From Vanilla planifolia (lineage: Eukaryota > Streptophyta > Magnoliopsida > Asparagales > Orchidaceae), in assembly GCA_023846275.1 (NCBI GenBank), contig CM043875.1:5158626-5222625 (forward strand): a stretch of 64,000 bases of DNA. Reading direction: 5' to 3'. A program made the position numbers and the translations under genes. Position 1 is the stretch's first letter. Each line of letters starts with the position of its first letter. Below, in pieces: positions 35,600 through 47,230 of the stretch. The notes beneath the pieces were generated by a model. It worked only from the letters and a program-made list of their open reading frames with translations, was not told the origin of the DNA and ran no database searches.

Positions 35600-37480
35600 T
35601 TTTGTCACATCTCTCTTCATATCAAGTAATTAGTCATTTTGTTTTAGTTCATGGCATATCTTACTATTTTCTTCTTGGATGTAATACTTAAAATTTTGGA
35701 CTTCTAAAGACAATAACTACCTCAATTACAAGTAAATAAAAATGCACAACCTTTCCTAGAATCTCAACACATCATTCTTATAAAGGTGAAGTCTTATTTG
35801 CACCTATCTTTGACTTTTTAAATCACTTCTTATACTCCTCATCATAAAGTTGACCTTCTCAAATAAAATTAAGCCAATTTAGCTTTAACAAGAGTTGACA
35901 TAGCAAACCAACATTCCTTAATGTACTAATAACTTGTCTTAAAAGAACTGCCAAAGACAACATAAATTCATAATTCTAAAACATTGCATATAGTTGATTT
36001 ACCTCAATATTTGTAATACAATATGCAAATTGATAACATGATCTTATAAAGATTTAGAATATAGAAGAAACTTATCGATGAATATGAACACAAAATTGAT
36101 CCAAGAAGCTCCTAAAAATTCTTTTCATCAAGGTCATAAAGCCTATAAGTACATTCATTAAACCAAAAGATTGTACCAAAAACTCATAATACCCATATTG
36201 AGTCCTTAAATTGTCCTTAGACACATCTGCTTTTTTGATTTTTAACTATTGATAACTAATTTTCAAGTCAATCTTGATGAACATTATATCACCCCAAAAT
36301 TGATCAATCAAACCACAAATTCTTATTAGTGGATATTTATTGTTAATAATTAATTTATTCAATTCATGATATTGTATGCATATTTATATACTAACATCTT
36401 TCTTTAACAAATAGGATTGGTGTTGCTCATAAAGGCACACTATCTTTCTTGAATTTGTAGTTTCATTTCTGTTAACTTTGTAAGTGTCATTCTATATGAG
36501 CCTCTAAATATAGGCATGACCCTTGGTATATGCTAAATTTCAAACTTAATTTTCCTATCAAGAGATAGACCATGTAGCTCTTTTGGGAAAATATCTAGAT
36601 ACTCATAGATCATCAACACATTTTATGACACAAAGAATTTATGAGCAATAAATATAATAAATAATGAAAAGTATTCACTATCCTTAGCATTTTATGAGCT
36701 TTAAGCACAAAAAACAATAGAATTTCTCTTCTTGTACCTAAGAAGACCACTTTTTCATTTGGAGTAATCAATATAATTCTCTTTTCCAAGTAATCAATAA
36801 TTTCCTAATGTTTACAGAACCAATCTATGCCCAAAAAGATATCAAATTCAAATAAATGTAGGACAAGAAACTCGATAGGAAACTTATTTTCTCTTATTTT
36901 TATTTCTCCTTGAATAAACACACACACACTAGAATTTACTTCCATTAGGAAATTTGACAAATAAATGGTTATTTAGTTGACATAATTCAATAATCAAATG
37001 TTCAAGCACATTATGAAAGATGAATGAATACGTGGCATTGCTATCAACTAAGATAGTTATGAAAAATTGTTAGAAAAGAATCATACTCATTATCACATAT
37101 ATTGAGTGTAGGGCATTTGTAGAGTGATGGCATAAACATTGGGTTAACCAACTTAATCCATAACCTGACCTTGTCTTACACTCTCTGAGGCTATCTCTAT
37201 GGAAATCCTTATGCCTCTACCAAAACCTCCTCTATTAACACCATGACCCATGCTTGGTTGGGAAGAAGTCATTTCTAATACTACTTAAGGACAATCTTTA
37301 ACCAAATGTTCTAGTTCTCAATAACTAAAGCATTTACATTGACCTGCTTACCTAGAGTAATAGAACCCATGGTTAAATTTACCACATTCTACACATTAAG
37401 GCACCTTTACACTAAGTTTTATGCCTATTTTACTATTGTCATCACCTAAGTCTTATTGGTTAAGCTGATAATGATCAAAA
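35600..37480 (-). pseudogene. Ty3/gypsy remnant C: gag zinc knuckle, protease and RT
   Basis: Read on the - strand with many stops and frameshifts. A gag zinc-knuckle region lies near 37.43-37.29 kb (VECGKFNHG, then C.C.SY.ELEHLVKDCP). A protease follows at about 37.06-36.78 kb (ILVDSNAT, where DSGAT is usual, ending FEFDIFLGIDWF). Reverse transcriptase covers about 36.56-36.0 kb, with YGYYEFLVQSFGL.N and FCVHIDKFLLYSK, where the catalytic FIDDIL box is degraded. RNase H and integrase are not readable before the LTR-like block at 35.56 kb. A dead internal fragment. Confidence 0.75.
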
Positions 37481-37739
37481 TACATGTTTCTTCTTATTGT
37501 AATCTCCTTCTTTTTGTAGTTTTCACCTTGTAAGCTTAAAATATTTCTATTTTTATTCCATTAACCTAGAATTTTTCATAAAGTCAATGAAATTAATAGT
37601 TTTGAAGGTGATTAAGGTAGCTCTAATAGATACTCTAAATGAAATAAAAAACATCTTTAATCTTTTAAACTCATTGCCTATGATGCATAGTGAGCCATGA
37701 AAGAAACTTTTCTCATAGTCATTTTTATGAGAAATGCTT

Positions 37740-39610
37740 GAGGTTTGTATCAGCCAATCTCTTATACTACTAATTATTCATTTTTATTTTTTCTTTAATA
37801 TGTTAATGAACATCCCTTATATCTTGTGCAAACTCTTGTACAATCATGGATGTGTATGCTTGAATGAGCAACAAGTCTAGGTCGATTGGGCTATGAGGTT
37901 TATATCTATTATAGGCTTCAAAGGGGCTCATTTATATAGATTTATTGATGAAACTATTATAGGCATGCTCAGTATGTGGTAAAAGCATATCCTAATTCTT
38001 TACATTTTCTTTTAAAAAATATAATAATAGATTTTCTAAGCTACATTTTATTACCTCAGTTTGACAATTAATTTGAGGACTATAGGATGATGAGAAGTTT
38101 AACTTTGTTCTCATAAGATGTTAAAGGATTTTCAAAAATATAAAGTGAAATGGACATCTTTATTTGTGACTATGGTCTTATGAAACCCATGAAGCATTAC
38201 CACTTCATTAAAGAATAGTTAAGCAATGTGTGCAACATCATAAGTTTTGAAGTATAAGATGAATTTAGCCATTTTTATAAATCTATCTACTATCATGAAG
38301 ATGGATTCATGTCTTTGAAAGATTTTGGATACTACAAAAACAAAATCTATACTAAGGTCTATCCATGGTTGTGATGGTACTAGTAATGGGGTATAGAGTT
38401 CAATATTTTGGGCACAATGTTTGGAGGCTATATAAATCTTACACCCAACAACTATTTGAGCAATATATTTTAATCTAGGATAATAAATCATATCTTCAAT
38501 CCATGATAATTTTGTCACATTCGAAATGGCTTGCTAGTCCTTAAACATGTATTTCCCAAGCAAAGAAATCTCGAAGTGATGTCTATGATATGCATAGTTG
38601 CTTATCATGAAAAAGATAATCATATTTAATCTTTTAATCATAGATGGCCTTGGTTAGATTGGAAACTAACTTTTTATAAATTGGTCCAAAGTTGATCCAA
38701 TATGTGAACAAGCCTAATAGAGTTTCAAAGTTGGTAATAGAGGTAGATAGTGTAGTGAGTAGGTTCACTCACCTATTAAGGGCATCAACAACTTGTTTAT
38801 TATACTTGGCTTATGTTTAAGGATGATGGTGTAGCTCTGAAAAAATTCAGTCCACTTAACATGTCATGGCTTTAACTTCTTTTATGAGTTGAGATATCTT
38901 AAAGTCTCATTGTCACCTTACAGTTTAAACTTTTGTATAAAATTCTTTGTTATAAACAAAAATTTGTTATGGGACTCATTTAGTTGTTCATTAAAGTACA
39001 TGACTGGTCAGTCATCTTGGTGAATAACTCCTATTCTTATGATGTAGGCATCATAGAATACTTTAAAAATGATAGAAAACTATGAAAGTTGGATTATAGG
39101 CACTTTTTTTTGCTCTCCTTGACCTTTTGAAAGGCTTTCTTAGTTATAACGGTCCATTCAAATTTTGTTTTTTTGATACAAGATGTTATAAGAGTAGTGA
39201 TGATACTAAAGCCATTAATGAGTCTCCCATAGAAGTTTTTTAGGCCATGAAAACTCTTAATATCATGGATAGATTGAGGTATTTCTTAATTAATTATAGC
39301 CTTAATTTTGTTAATACACAAACTTTCCAAACTATGAATCCTAGAAAGTTCACGCAGTTGGTAACAGAGGCAAATTTTATTTAAATTGGCATAGAGGTGG
39401 TTCTCCATAAGCATATAGCAAATTTTTCTAAGGTGTTCTAAGTGGTGTTCAAGGGTATGATTAAATATTAAGATTCTATCAAAGTAAACAACAACAAATG
39501 TTTCTAAGTAGGGTCAAAGTATTTGGGTCATTATTCTTATAAAGGTACTTGATGCTTTTGATAGGCCCAAGGGCATAACTAATAATGTGTGTAACCCATC
39601 TCTTGTTTTT
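37740..39610 (-). pseudogene. Ty3/gypsy remnant B: partial RT, RNase H and integrase
   Basis: On the - strand it begins within RT ([15 protein letters not shown], about 39.6-39.55 kb; FVVVYFDRILIF, with the second Asp of YxDD lost). It continues through RNase H (FEWTVITKKAFQKVKEK; DDQPVMYFNEQLNESHNKF; about 39.17-38.9 kb) and the integrase zinc-binding and core regions (38518-38219, open for 99 codons: SKHCAQNIELYTPLLVPSQP, then WIDLSIDFV and FMIVDRFIKMAKFI). After a stop it goes on as LFFNEVVMLHGFHKTIV, then PFEAYNRYKPHSPIDL and FAQDIRDVH at about 37.85 kb. Gag and protease are missing at its 5' side. Confidence 0.8.
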
Positions 39611-39860
39611 AAAGAAGTTTTTCACTCATCCTCTAGTTAGATCCTAACTTAGTGGTATTAATGTTTTAAATCAATTTTGGAGAATAAAGCACTACATTAG
39701 AATTAAAGACTACTTGTGCCATGTTTATAAACATTTATTTAATAAAGAATGTACAAATCTAGATATACATTAATGGGTATTGTGCACAAAATAAAAGAGG
39801 CATCTCAAGTCCATCAATTAGGTGAAGTTGTTAATTATCTTGAAATAATATTTTGAAATA

Positions 39861-39883
39861 TGATGTGATGTGATGTGATGTGA
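39861..39883. repeat. (TGATG)n pentanucleotide run
   Basis: Four tandem TGATG units at the edge between remnant B and the right copy of the long direct repeat. Confidence 0.85.
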
Positions 39884-39935
39884 GTATATCACATGGCATG
39901 AATTCTTTGCATATATTTTGATCTATGTTATAACA

Positions 39936-40935
39936 TTCTATTATGATATACATACACACATATAGTATTGGTTATATGTATTAGAGCATAATAAAAGAAA
40001 AGTAATGAATAAAAGAGAAAAAACTAGTTAATCCTAATAATATATAATATCATAAGAAAGTGTTTGTGATCCTATCTTGTAGCTACTTATTATAAAAAAA
40101 AAAGAAAATTGACAATTTACTATCATTGGTGCTTATATTATGGGCCATGACCTAATAATAAACCCATTATAGTGAGGACAAGATTTTGAGCATTATGAGT
40201 GATGGTTTTGTGATGTATGAGAACAAATTACCACTTTACTTTCCTTGGTAGATATTGGAGCCACACATGATAGTGCTCTTTCCATCATAAGCGCAAAATG
40301 CTAAGCAAAGTGAGTGGTAGCTTTGTGAAGTTGTTGATATAATATAGGATCTAAGGAGTAAGGACAATACTCATATGAGAAAATTAGGATGCATAAAAAA
40401 GAAGTAAAGGAAGATAAAATAAATTTGAATATGAAACTAAGAAAATAAAAGAAAGAAAAAAGATATGATATGATATAAGTATTGTATGATATTAGCATTA
40501 TGAGATGACTATACACATGCATGATCATGATGCATACTAACATATATATAATGATTCAATATTTTCTTATCATTATAGATTTACATGTGCCTTTTTATTA
40601 CTCTATCTTATTTATCACTTCATTATATTTTCTTATTATTCTAATACTTGTAGCAAATACTTGTTACTATGCATATTGTTCTAATTTCTTACTTACATTA
40701 TAGGCCAAGATGTACATTTGCAAAAAGTTGGGCGCTTTTAGAGGTTAATTAGGGCCGTGTGTGTGTGAGTGTGATGTGTTTAAGGTCTATAAGGGATATC
40801 TTTTTTGTGAGAACTTTGTTGTACTTTGATAGTTGTTATATTTGATTTCCTTTTTAACCCATGTTTTGTATGGCCCCTTAAAGATTATGTGCAATACTTT
40901 TATTTATTTATTTTTATGTGATGACTATGTTGAAC
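39936..40935 (+). mobile_element. LTR-like block, right copy of the 1-kb direct repeat
   Basis: Related along its length to 33151-34160 in direct orientation, with many point differences and small indels, so the copies are old. The last part of the left copy (about 34.16-34.33 kb, up to the primer site) is not present here, so this copy is truncated at its right end. Short GT-rich words ('gtgtgtgtgtgagtgtg') occur near 40.76 kb. Confidence 0.55.
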
Positions 40936-41378
40936 TCTTAAGGATGATAATCACAAAACTAAGCTTTATTAACTAATAGTTTATTAAGATTTTGTGAATT
41001 TGTGGAACGAGTTAATAAAAGCATTAAATGATGATAAGGAGTATGGTTTATATACTTTGAAGTGATTTGAAGCTTGAAGACCTTTGTTAAAAAAAGTGGC
41101 TTAGCTACAGATCTTGAATCCAATGGAATAACCTATTTGTAATGTGGCTAAACTACTTGGAGCTGCTAATTTTCTACATCTATATTAGTTAAAAAGTTAA
41201 ACCCCTAGTATTTTGCAAAATGGCACTTAGAATTCCTTTTTAAGCATGCATCCTAATTCTTAAGGTATAACTCATTCAAATAGAGTATAGGAAATGATTT
41301 GAAATGTGGGAGGGTGGGTCGATGATGATGGAATGACAACTTTGATTTTTTGGTCAAAGAGAAATAATGAAGATAATT
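40936..41378. other. AT-rich spacer left of element A
   Basis: About 440 bp between the direct-repeat block and the left LTR of element A. No motif recognised. Confidence 0.4.
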
Positions 41379-41970
41379 GATTTGTTTATCAGGTGTTCTT
41401 ACCTCAAGACTTCAACAAAAGACCATTTCTTTTGAGTCACAATAATAAAAGTTGAAGTGTAAGAAATAATGAGGAACTAAAAAGAAAGAGAAGGAGACTA
41501 AAACTTTTGTCACAAGAGATTGAATAGTTCAAAAAGTTTGTTTTGCTTTATTCATCATTCTTATTTATTACAAAATACATAAATTTTAATTACCAAAAGA
41601 CATGTGACTTTATCTAAAATCTTAGTTTAAAAAAATTGGAGTTAGTTAGCACAATGACCTGTGTGCAAATTCTGCACGCTTCAGGAGCTATGTACATGCA
41701 GAATTTACACATGGTGGCTGACAAGGTAGTAGTACTTACCACACACGTGGTGTGTGCAATCATTGATCCTAACGTATTCCACATATGTAGGGGTCGATAC
41801 ACTTATGTGCATGTAACACTCAAAATGATGCATGCACCTGTCTGTATGTGAGTTTAAGTAGTCCTTTTCTCAAGCCTTTCTTTGGGTTGGGATCTATAAA
41901 AGATCTCCTAATCATTGTCTCTTCTTTTCATAATTTGAGTTTTATCGAGTCAAACTTAGCTAGATTCCTT
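41379..41970 (-). repeat. Element A 3' LTR
   Basis: Left LTR, related to 46561-47230. It contains a strong hairpin (arms 41663-41676 and 41697-41710, one mismatch in 14) that is not preserved in the other LTR, and a CACGTG core near 41742. Open frames of 62 and 71 codons on opposite strands here arise from this low-stop stretch and are not genes. Confidence 0.7.
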
Positions 41971-41989
41971 AGTCTTTTTTTTACTATTA

Positions 41990-43170
41990 TTAAAAAATAA
42001 GGTGAGGGAATAAGGATTGAACTTTCTTCAAATTGAACCATTTTATAATAGTAAGTCTTTTTCCCTTCTTCCCAATCTGGTATGAAGTCTTAGCCCCTCT
42101 CCTTATTATAATGATCTTTTTCTCAAGGATATTATCTTTGTTTATATTCTTGTTATCACTCATGATTAACTCATTCATTGGTGATAAGTATTCTTGAGGT
42201 TTTTTATTTAACATAGATTGCTCAAACACCTTTAAATTATCCATATTCATGATTAAGCATATTTCCATATATGCTGGTAGCTCAAGTTGATAGGTATTAT
42301 CGTTAATCTTTTGCATTATCTTGAGAGGACCACATTGTATCAGTTTTAGCTTATTATTATCTCCTTTCAATCTTTCCTCATTGAGATATTGGAAAAGAGC
42401 TTGGATTCTTTAATTGTGATTAGGCCTTCCAAGTTAGAAGTTGTTCTTGAGCTTCCCTTTTTGGCTCAAAGGTGCCTCTTGAGCTTGAATTTTTTCTTGA
42501 TTGAGGGGAATAATTATTTAGGTTACATGGTTTGACAAATCTAGCACAAAAGTTTCCTATTTGTTGTGTCTCTTCTTATACTTTTGTTATGATTCGAGTA
42601 GTTGTTTTACGTTGTTTGCATCTATTTCTTATATTCTTTTTAGAAATGTTTGTGCTTTTTGTTGTGTGATACTTCTAGTTTCTCCCATTTTTGGTATCAT
42701 AAATTTCAAGTATAGCATGCTTTAGGGTAGGAATCTTATATAAGGTTTAAAACGACTCATTCATGTAGATCCATGCACAGAGTGATTGTATGCAAATTAT
42801 GCATATGTAATACTTTCATCCCATGTTTTTTGGTGATGTCAATTATAACCTCTAAGTAGATGAATAACTTTCTTATTTATCACTTTAGTTTGTCACTCTG
42901 TCCATGGATGGAAGGCTGTGCTTCACATCAAAGTGTTATTCATCATTCACTATAGTACTCATCAAAATTTTCTTAAGAATCGAATGTCCTAATTTCATAA
43001 TATAGAGTTCAATAACCCAAAATGTACCATGCATTTTGGAAGAAAATGATAATTACTTGTTCACTTATAATCTCTTATCTGTACAACATTAATATGATCA
43101 TCTTGAAAAATCTATTTACTACATATATTCTTATTGAGTTGTTGGTAGTTCATTGATAAAATCTATTGAG
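41990..43170 (-). pseudogene. Element A integrase (core remnant and C-terminal domain)
   Basis: The C-terminal part is open for 126 codons (42370-41990). KLKLIQCGPLKIMQKINDN followed by a TYQLELP segment is the GPF/Y-type module of plant gypsy integrases. Upstream, broken frames show DFINELP near 43.15 kb, then PSMDRVTN (degraded HPQTDGQTEVVNR) and SF.TLYKIPTLKHAI (42.85-42.7 kb). No frame spans the domain, so it is inactive. Confidence 0.75.
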
Positions 43171-44059
43171 ATAATATTCTAACACTTTGATATTGGTCGT
43201 GGCATATGTAGTCCTTGTTTGTGATTTGATGATTTTGATGTACAACAAAGTATATACCTACAAATAAGTTTTTCAACATTAGAATTCATGTAGGGCTAAC
43301 AAGCATATCTTTGTAAATTATGGATTGTATCTAAGATTCCAAAGTGTCATGTGACTTTGGAAGTATAAGCCTTACATATCCATCAATTTTTATCACCACA
43401 TTAGGGTACAACTGCTTTCTTTGCTACAACATTTTATTTTTGATAGTATACATAAAGTGTTTACCTCCTTTTTTTCTCTTGATAATTTTTTTCAAAATCA
43501 GGATGCACCTCAAATTCTATAGGTTCTATTTGCATAATAGTTGCTAAAAATAATAAGATTGAAGGAGGATAGGAAGGCATATATGCATGTTTATTATGAT
43601 TGTCCTTATTATATTTATTAAATAGATTAAATTGTCATAGGTATGACATCCACTTCATATAATATTCTTGTTGTAGTTTTGATTGAGTCTTCAAATATTG
43701 GAGTGGGTGATGATCTTAGTCTACTATGGCTTCTTTCTCGAGGATGTATAGCCTCCAATATTTTACAACTTGATATAAAGCTAGCAGCTCTGTTTCATAG
43801 ATCAAATAATTTTTTTATGCTCCTTGAAAAAATTTATAGTAAGTTATAAGCTTATCTTCCTACATTAAAACTACCTCGATGGCATACCCAGATGAATTTT
43901 TCTAAAATCAAATATATGTTATGATTTGGTAGAGCTAGAACTGATTCTTTACAAATTATCTCTTCTAATTGTTAAAATATTTGTTGATGTAGTTCTATCC
44001 ACTCAAACTTTAGATGTTAACTAGTTAATGCATATAAAGATGCTACTATTTCAGAGAAT

Positions 44060-44740
44060 CATTTGATGAATTTTCTTAGGTATCTAGTAGCTCCAAAAGA
44101 ACTCCTATCATCAGTAACATTTTGGGGTTTATGCCATTTTTCAACTGCATTAATTTTTTTGTTATTGATCCTTCTTTTGTATTACCAACATGAAATTCTA
44201 TATATAGATGGGTTTCTCTTTCATACTCATACTTCTTCTTGTTCATCTTTAATTGATGGAATTGTAGGATGTCAAACACTTTCCTTAGATCATTTATATG
44301 TTTTTCAGGTGTATTACTATAAATAAGAATACTATCAAGGTAGACTACCAACAAAATCCTCTAATGGCAAAGAATGTCGTTCATTAATTTTATGAATATT
44401 ATTGGAGCATTGTATAACTCAAATAACATTTTTGACTACTGATACAATCCCTTTTAAGTCTTAAAAGCTATTTTCCAAGTGTCTCCTACAATACACACTT
44501 GATGGTATCCTGCTTTGAGATCTAACTTTGTGTGAATACTCGTACATGCTTTAGTTGGTCTAAGAGAACATTAAATTTTGGTAGAGGATACCTATTTTTA
44601 GTGGTGATTTTGTTGAGAGCCTGATAATCCATACACATGTGTCAACCTTTATCTTTCTTTGGTACTATGACAATTGAAGAGCCACATGATGAATTACTAG
44701 GCTTGAGTACTCCATTCTCAAGTAGCTATGTAACTTAACT
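44060..44740 (-). pseudogene. Element A reverse transcriptase
   Basis: The - strand frame reads GVLKPSNSSCGSSIVIVPKK, then MCMDYQALNKIT.KNRYPLP and, at 44354-44076, VVYLDSILIYSNTPEKHI followed by an RKVFDIL segment. The family catalytic box is YxDD; here it is YLDS, so one of the two metal-binding aspartates is gone. Stops interrupt the segment between. Confidence 0.85.
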
Positions 44741-45699
44741 CTTAATCTTATTATTTCAACTACTGAGTTACAATACATACCTATGTTCAGAAGTATTGAA
44801 TTGATAAAAGTTGAATATTATGCTTCACATGTTTTAAGTGTAGCCCTTTGGGATAAATAATGTAGAATAATCTCTTAATATCTTCTAAAGTCATGTAGGT
44901 AGGTTATCACATTTTTTGGTACCAATATTCAACTTTTACACTCAGACTAATAATAACACATAATTTTGACTTATATTTATTAATAATTATATTTGAAAAA
45001 CAAAAATAATATCATTTGTTGTCTTTCCCTTATCCTATGTTGTAATAAATTTCTATGCATCTGTTATGAATTGATATTGTTATGTTTGATGATAGTATAT
45101 GGTGTCTCAATCTCACAAGTATGAAATCCAAATATGATTTGACAAATATCTAGTAGCACTATTTCATAGACAACTTCATCAATATTTCTTTGGATGATTG
45201 CAATTTTTACCTTACATTATCTTTCAACTCTTGCTTTAAAGCCTTTTTTTATTCTACTTAAGAGAATAAGATCTTGGATAAAGAGTAATTTCTAAGTAGA
45301 GTTTTTTCATAAGATTTTATTGATCAAATTCTTTTGATTGATAATGTCAATGATAATATTCACAAAATTCTTCTTTACTTGAATATTGATTGTAAAGAGT
45401 TTCTATCTCCATACTATAATTTTATTTACAATAATCATAAGCTCATTTAGCCTTATGAGAAGGGATGATTCTTATCTTCTTGTTGTGATGTCTTGAGAAT
45501 CGTCTCACTTTCAACAACAACAAAAATCTTATTTTCTCCATTTTTCTTAAATTATTTTGGGAAAATATTAGAATATAAGATCATCATTGTTCTTACATAT
45601 GACCTTGCTTTTTGTAGTAAGTATAATATTTCAGAGTCCTACTTATAGATGGCATTTTTGTTATTGTGGTTATTATATTCTTTGTTAAAGAGTATTCTT

Positions 45700-46260
45700 T
45701 TCTCTTGTCACTTTTTGTACAGTATTAATACTCTTGATGTTTGAACTCCTTTTGGTTTCCTATTTTGATTCCTCTTTTAATGGCTATTACAAATGTGCTA
45801 GCTTGTGCCAAAGATTACATAGGAAATAAAGTTAGTTTTGTGACAAAAGTAAAATATAAACTTGAAATATATTTAGATAAGGTCTACATCTCATCAATAG
45901 GTATCCTAATTTTATTGCTTGTCATTGAAATTCAATGGTATATTCCTAAACCATTTCTCCTTATTGATATCATACACTATGCCACTTCCTCTACGTAACT
46001 CATTTGATAGAATTCTTCTTAGATTAATTTCTTAAAATGACTCTATTTTAGTTTTTATTCTAAATCAATTCTTAAGTGTGCATTCAACTAGACTAATTCA
46101 TGGTTTATCATTTTTAATTAAGCATATGCTACTTTGTTAGAAGAGAGGTGATCATACAGAGAGAAATAAGTCTCCAATTATTCCAACCAAGCATCTAATT
46201 TTTGTACATCCATCGTATTATCATAAATAGGTAGATCAAGTTTAGCCTCTACCTTGAATG
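45700..46260 (-). pseudogene. Element A gag
   Basis: The - strand frame reads FKVEAKLDLPIYDNTMDVQK, then LDAWLE, a stop, and LETYFSLYDHLSSNKVAYA. This matches the gag of plant gypsy elements, where 'LDxWLxxLETYF' is conserved. It continues brokenly through EEFYQMSYVEEVAYDI. Two stops are visible in the first 70 codons. Protease should lie at 45.0-45.6 kb but was not read with confidence. Confidence 0.75.
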
Positions 46261-46560
46261 AAAATTATCAGCTCTTAAGCATTATTGTTGGGTTAAGAAC
46301 ATTTTCATTACTTGATGGTTTATCTTTTGGAGTTGTGGTTAGAGTGGATTGATTTTTAACATCATCTCTATTAACACTTATTTTTGTTTAGATAATAGAG
46401 TTGTCGATGCTTCTAGATTTGATGGTGAACTAGTCAACATGATCACCTTGATTGAAGCCTCTCCATCTTCTTGATTCCCTTAGATGGCTTGCTCCTTAAC
46501 TCCCTTCTTGGCTCTTATCATTAGCATTGAATTGAAGTACCCTTATACTAAAAATAATAT

Positions 46561-47230
46561 GATTTGTTTATGAGATGTTCTTACATTTAGACCTTGATCA
46601 AAGACCTTTTTTCAAGTCGCAATAGTAGAAGCTGAAGCATTGAAATAGCTAGGAACTAAGAAGAAAGAGAAGGAAAGTAGAACTTGTCATAACATATTGA
46701 ATACTTTAAGAAGTTTATATTATTTTATTCATCATTCTTACCTCTTTATATAGGAATTAGATTTAATATTTTATTACAAATACATAATATTTTAATTACC
46801 AAAAGTCAAATGTGACTTTTAACCAAACTCATAATTTTGCTAATTTTGAGTTGGCTGACATAAAGACTCACAAGCAAATGGCTCAGTATGTGTGGATTCC
46901 TTGAATCACCAATGCTATGTGGTCACAAAATTTGCTTATGTTAGTGGGCATGGTAAGTGGTACTTACTATGCACAAGGCACATGTGTTCCTAACTCCTAG
47001 TGTGGTCCATGTGTGCATGGGTTGAGAAACCTATCGTTCACATGTAGTGCACATGACCAAGGTCAACACTGTGTGTTCTTCTATATGCACGTGGTGCTCA
47101 AAGAGACATGCACACTTACATACTTTTGAGTGACTATTTCTTTCAAATCTTTCTTTGATTTTAGACCTATAATAGATCTCCTAATGAACTACTTTATCAC
47201 TTTAGAACTAGATTAGTAAGCTCTTTTAAC
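46561..47230 (-). repeat. Element A 5' LTR
   Basis: Right LTR, partner of 41379-41970. It is about 80 bp longer, partly from an insertion around 'cctctttatataggaattag' (about 46.74 kb). Just outside it, at 47258-47280, is a perfect short stem AGGCCAAA...TTTTGGCCT. Confidence 0.7.

Larger units (their letters stand above)
41379..47230 (-). mobile_element. Ty3/gypsy LTR retrotransposon A, nearly full length, decayed
   Basis: Two related terminal blocks in direct orientation, 41379-41970 and 46561-47230, flank a - strand coding core. The order gag, (protease), RT, integrase runs from high to low coordinate. Shared LTR text includes 'gatttgtttat', 'tttattcatcattctta', 'ttttaattaccaaaag', 'catg.gggt.ga' and 'agatctcctaat'. 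A pyrimidine run just right of the left LTR (about 41971-41983) is a polypurine tract on the - strand. A weak candidate primer site lies near 46510-46522. The LTRs differ by many substitutions and indels, so insertion is ancient. Borders are good to about 40 bp. Confidence 0.8.

Noticed and set aside
43344-44326. + strand hydrophobic frames across element A
   Set aside because: Antisense to the gypsy RT and integrase remnants; hydrophobic because they are complements of Lys/Glu-rich AT-rich coding DNA.
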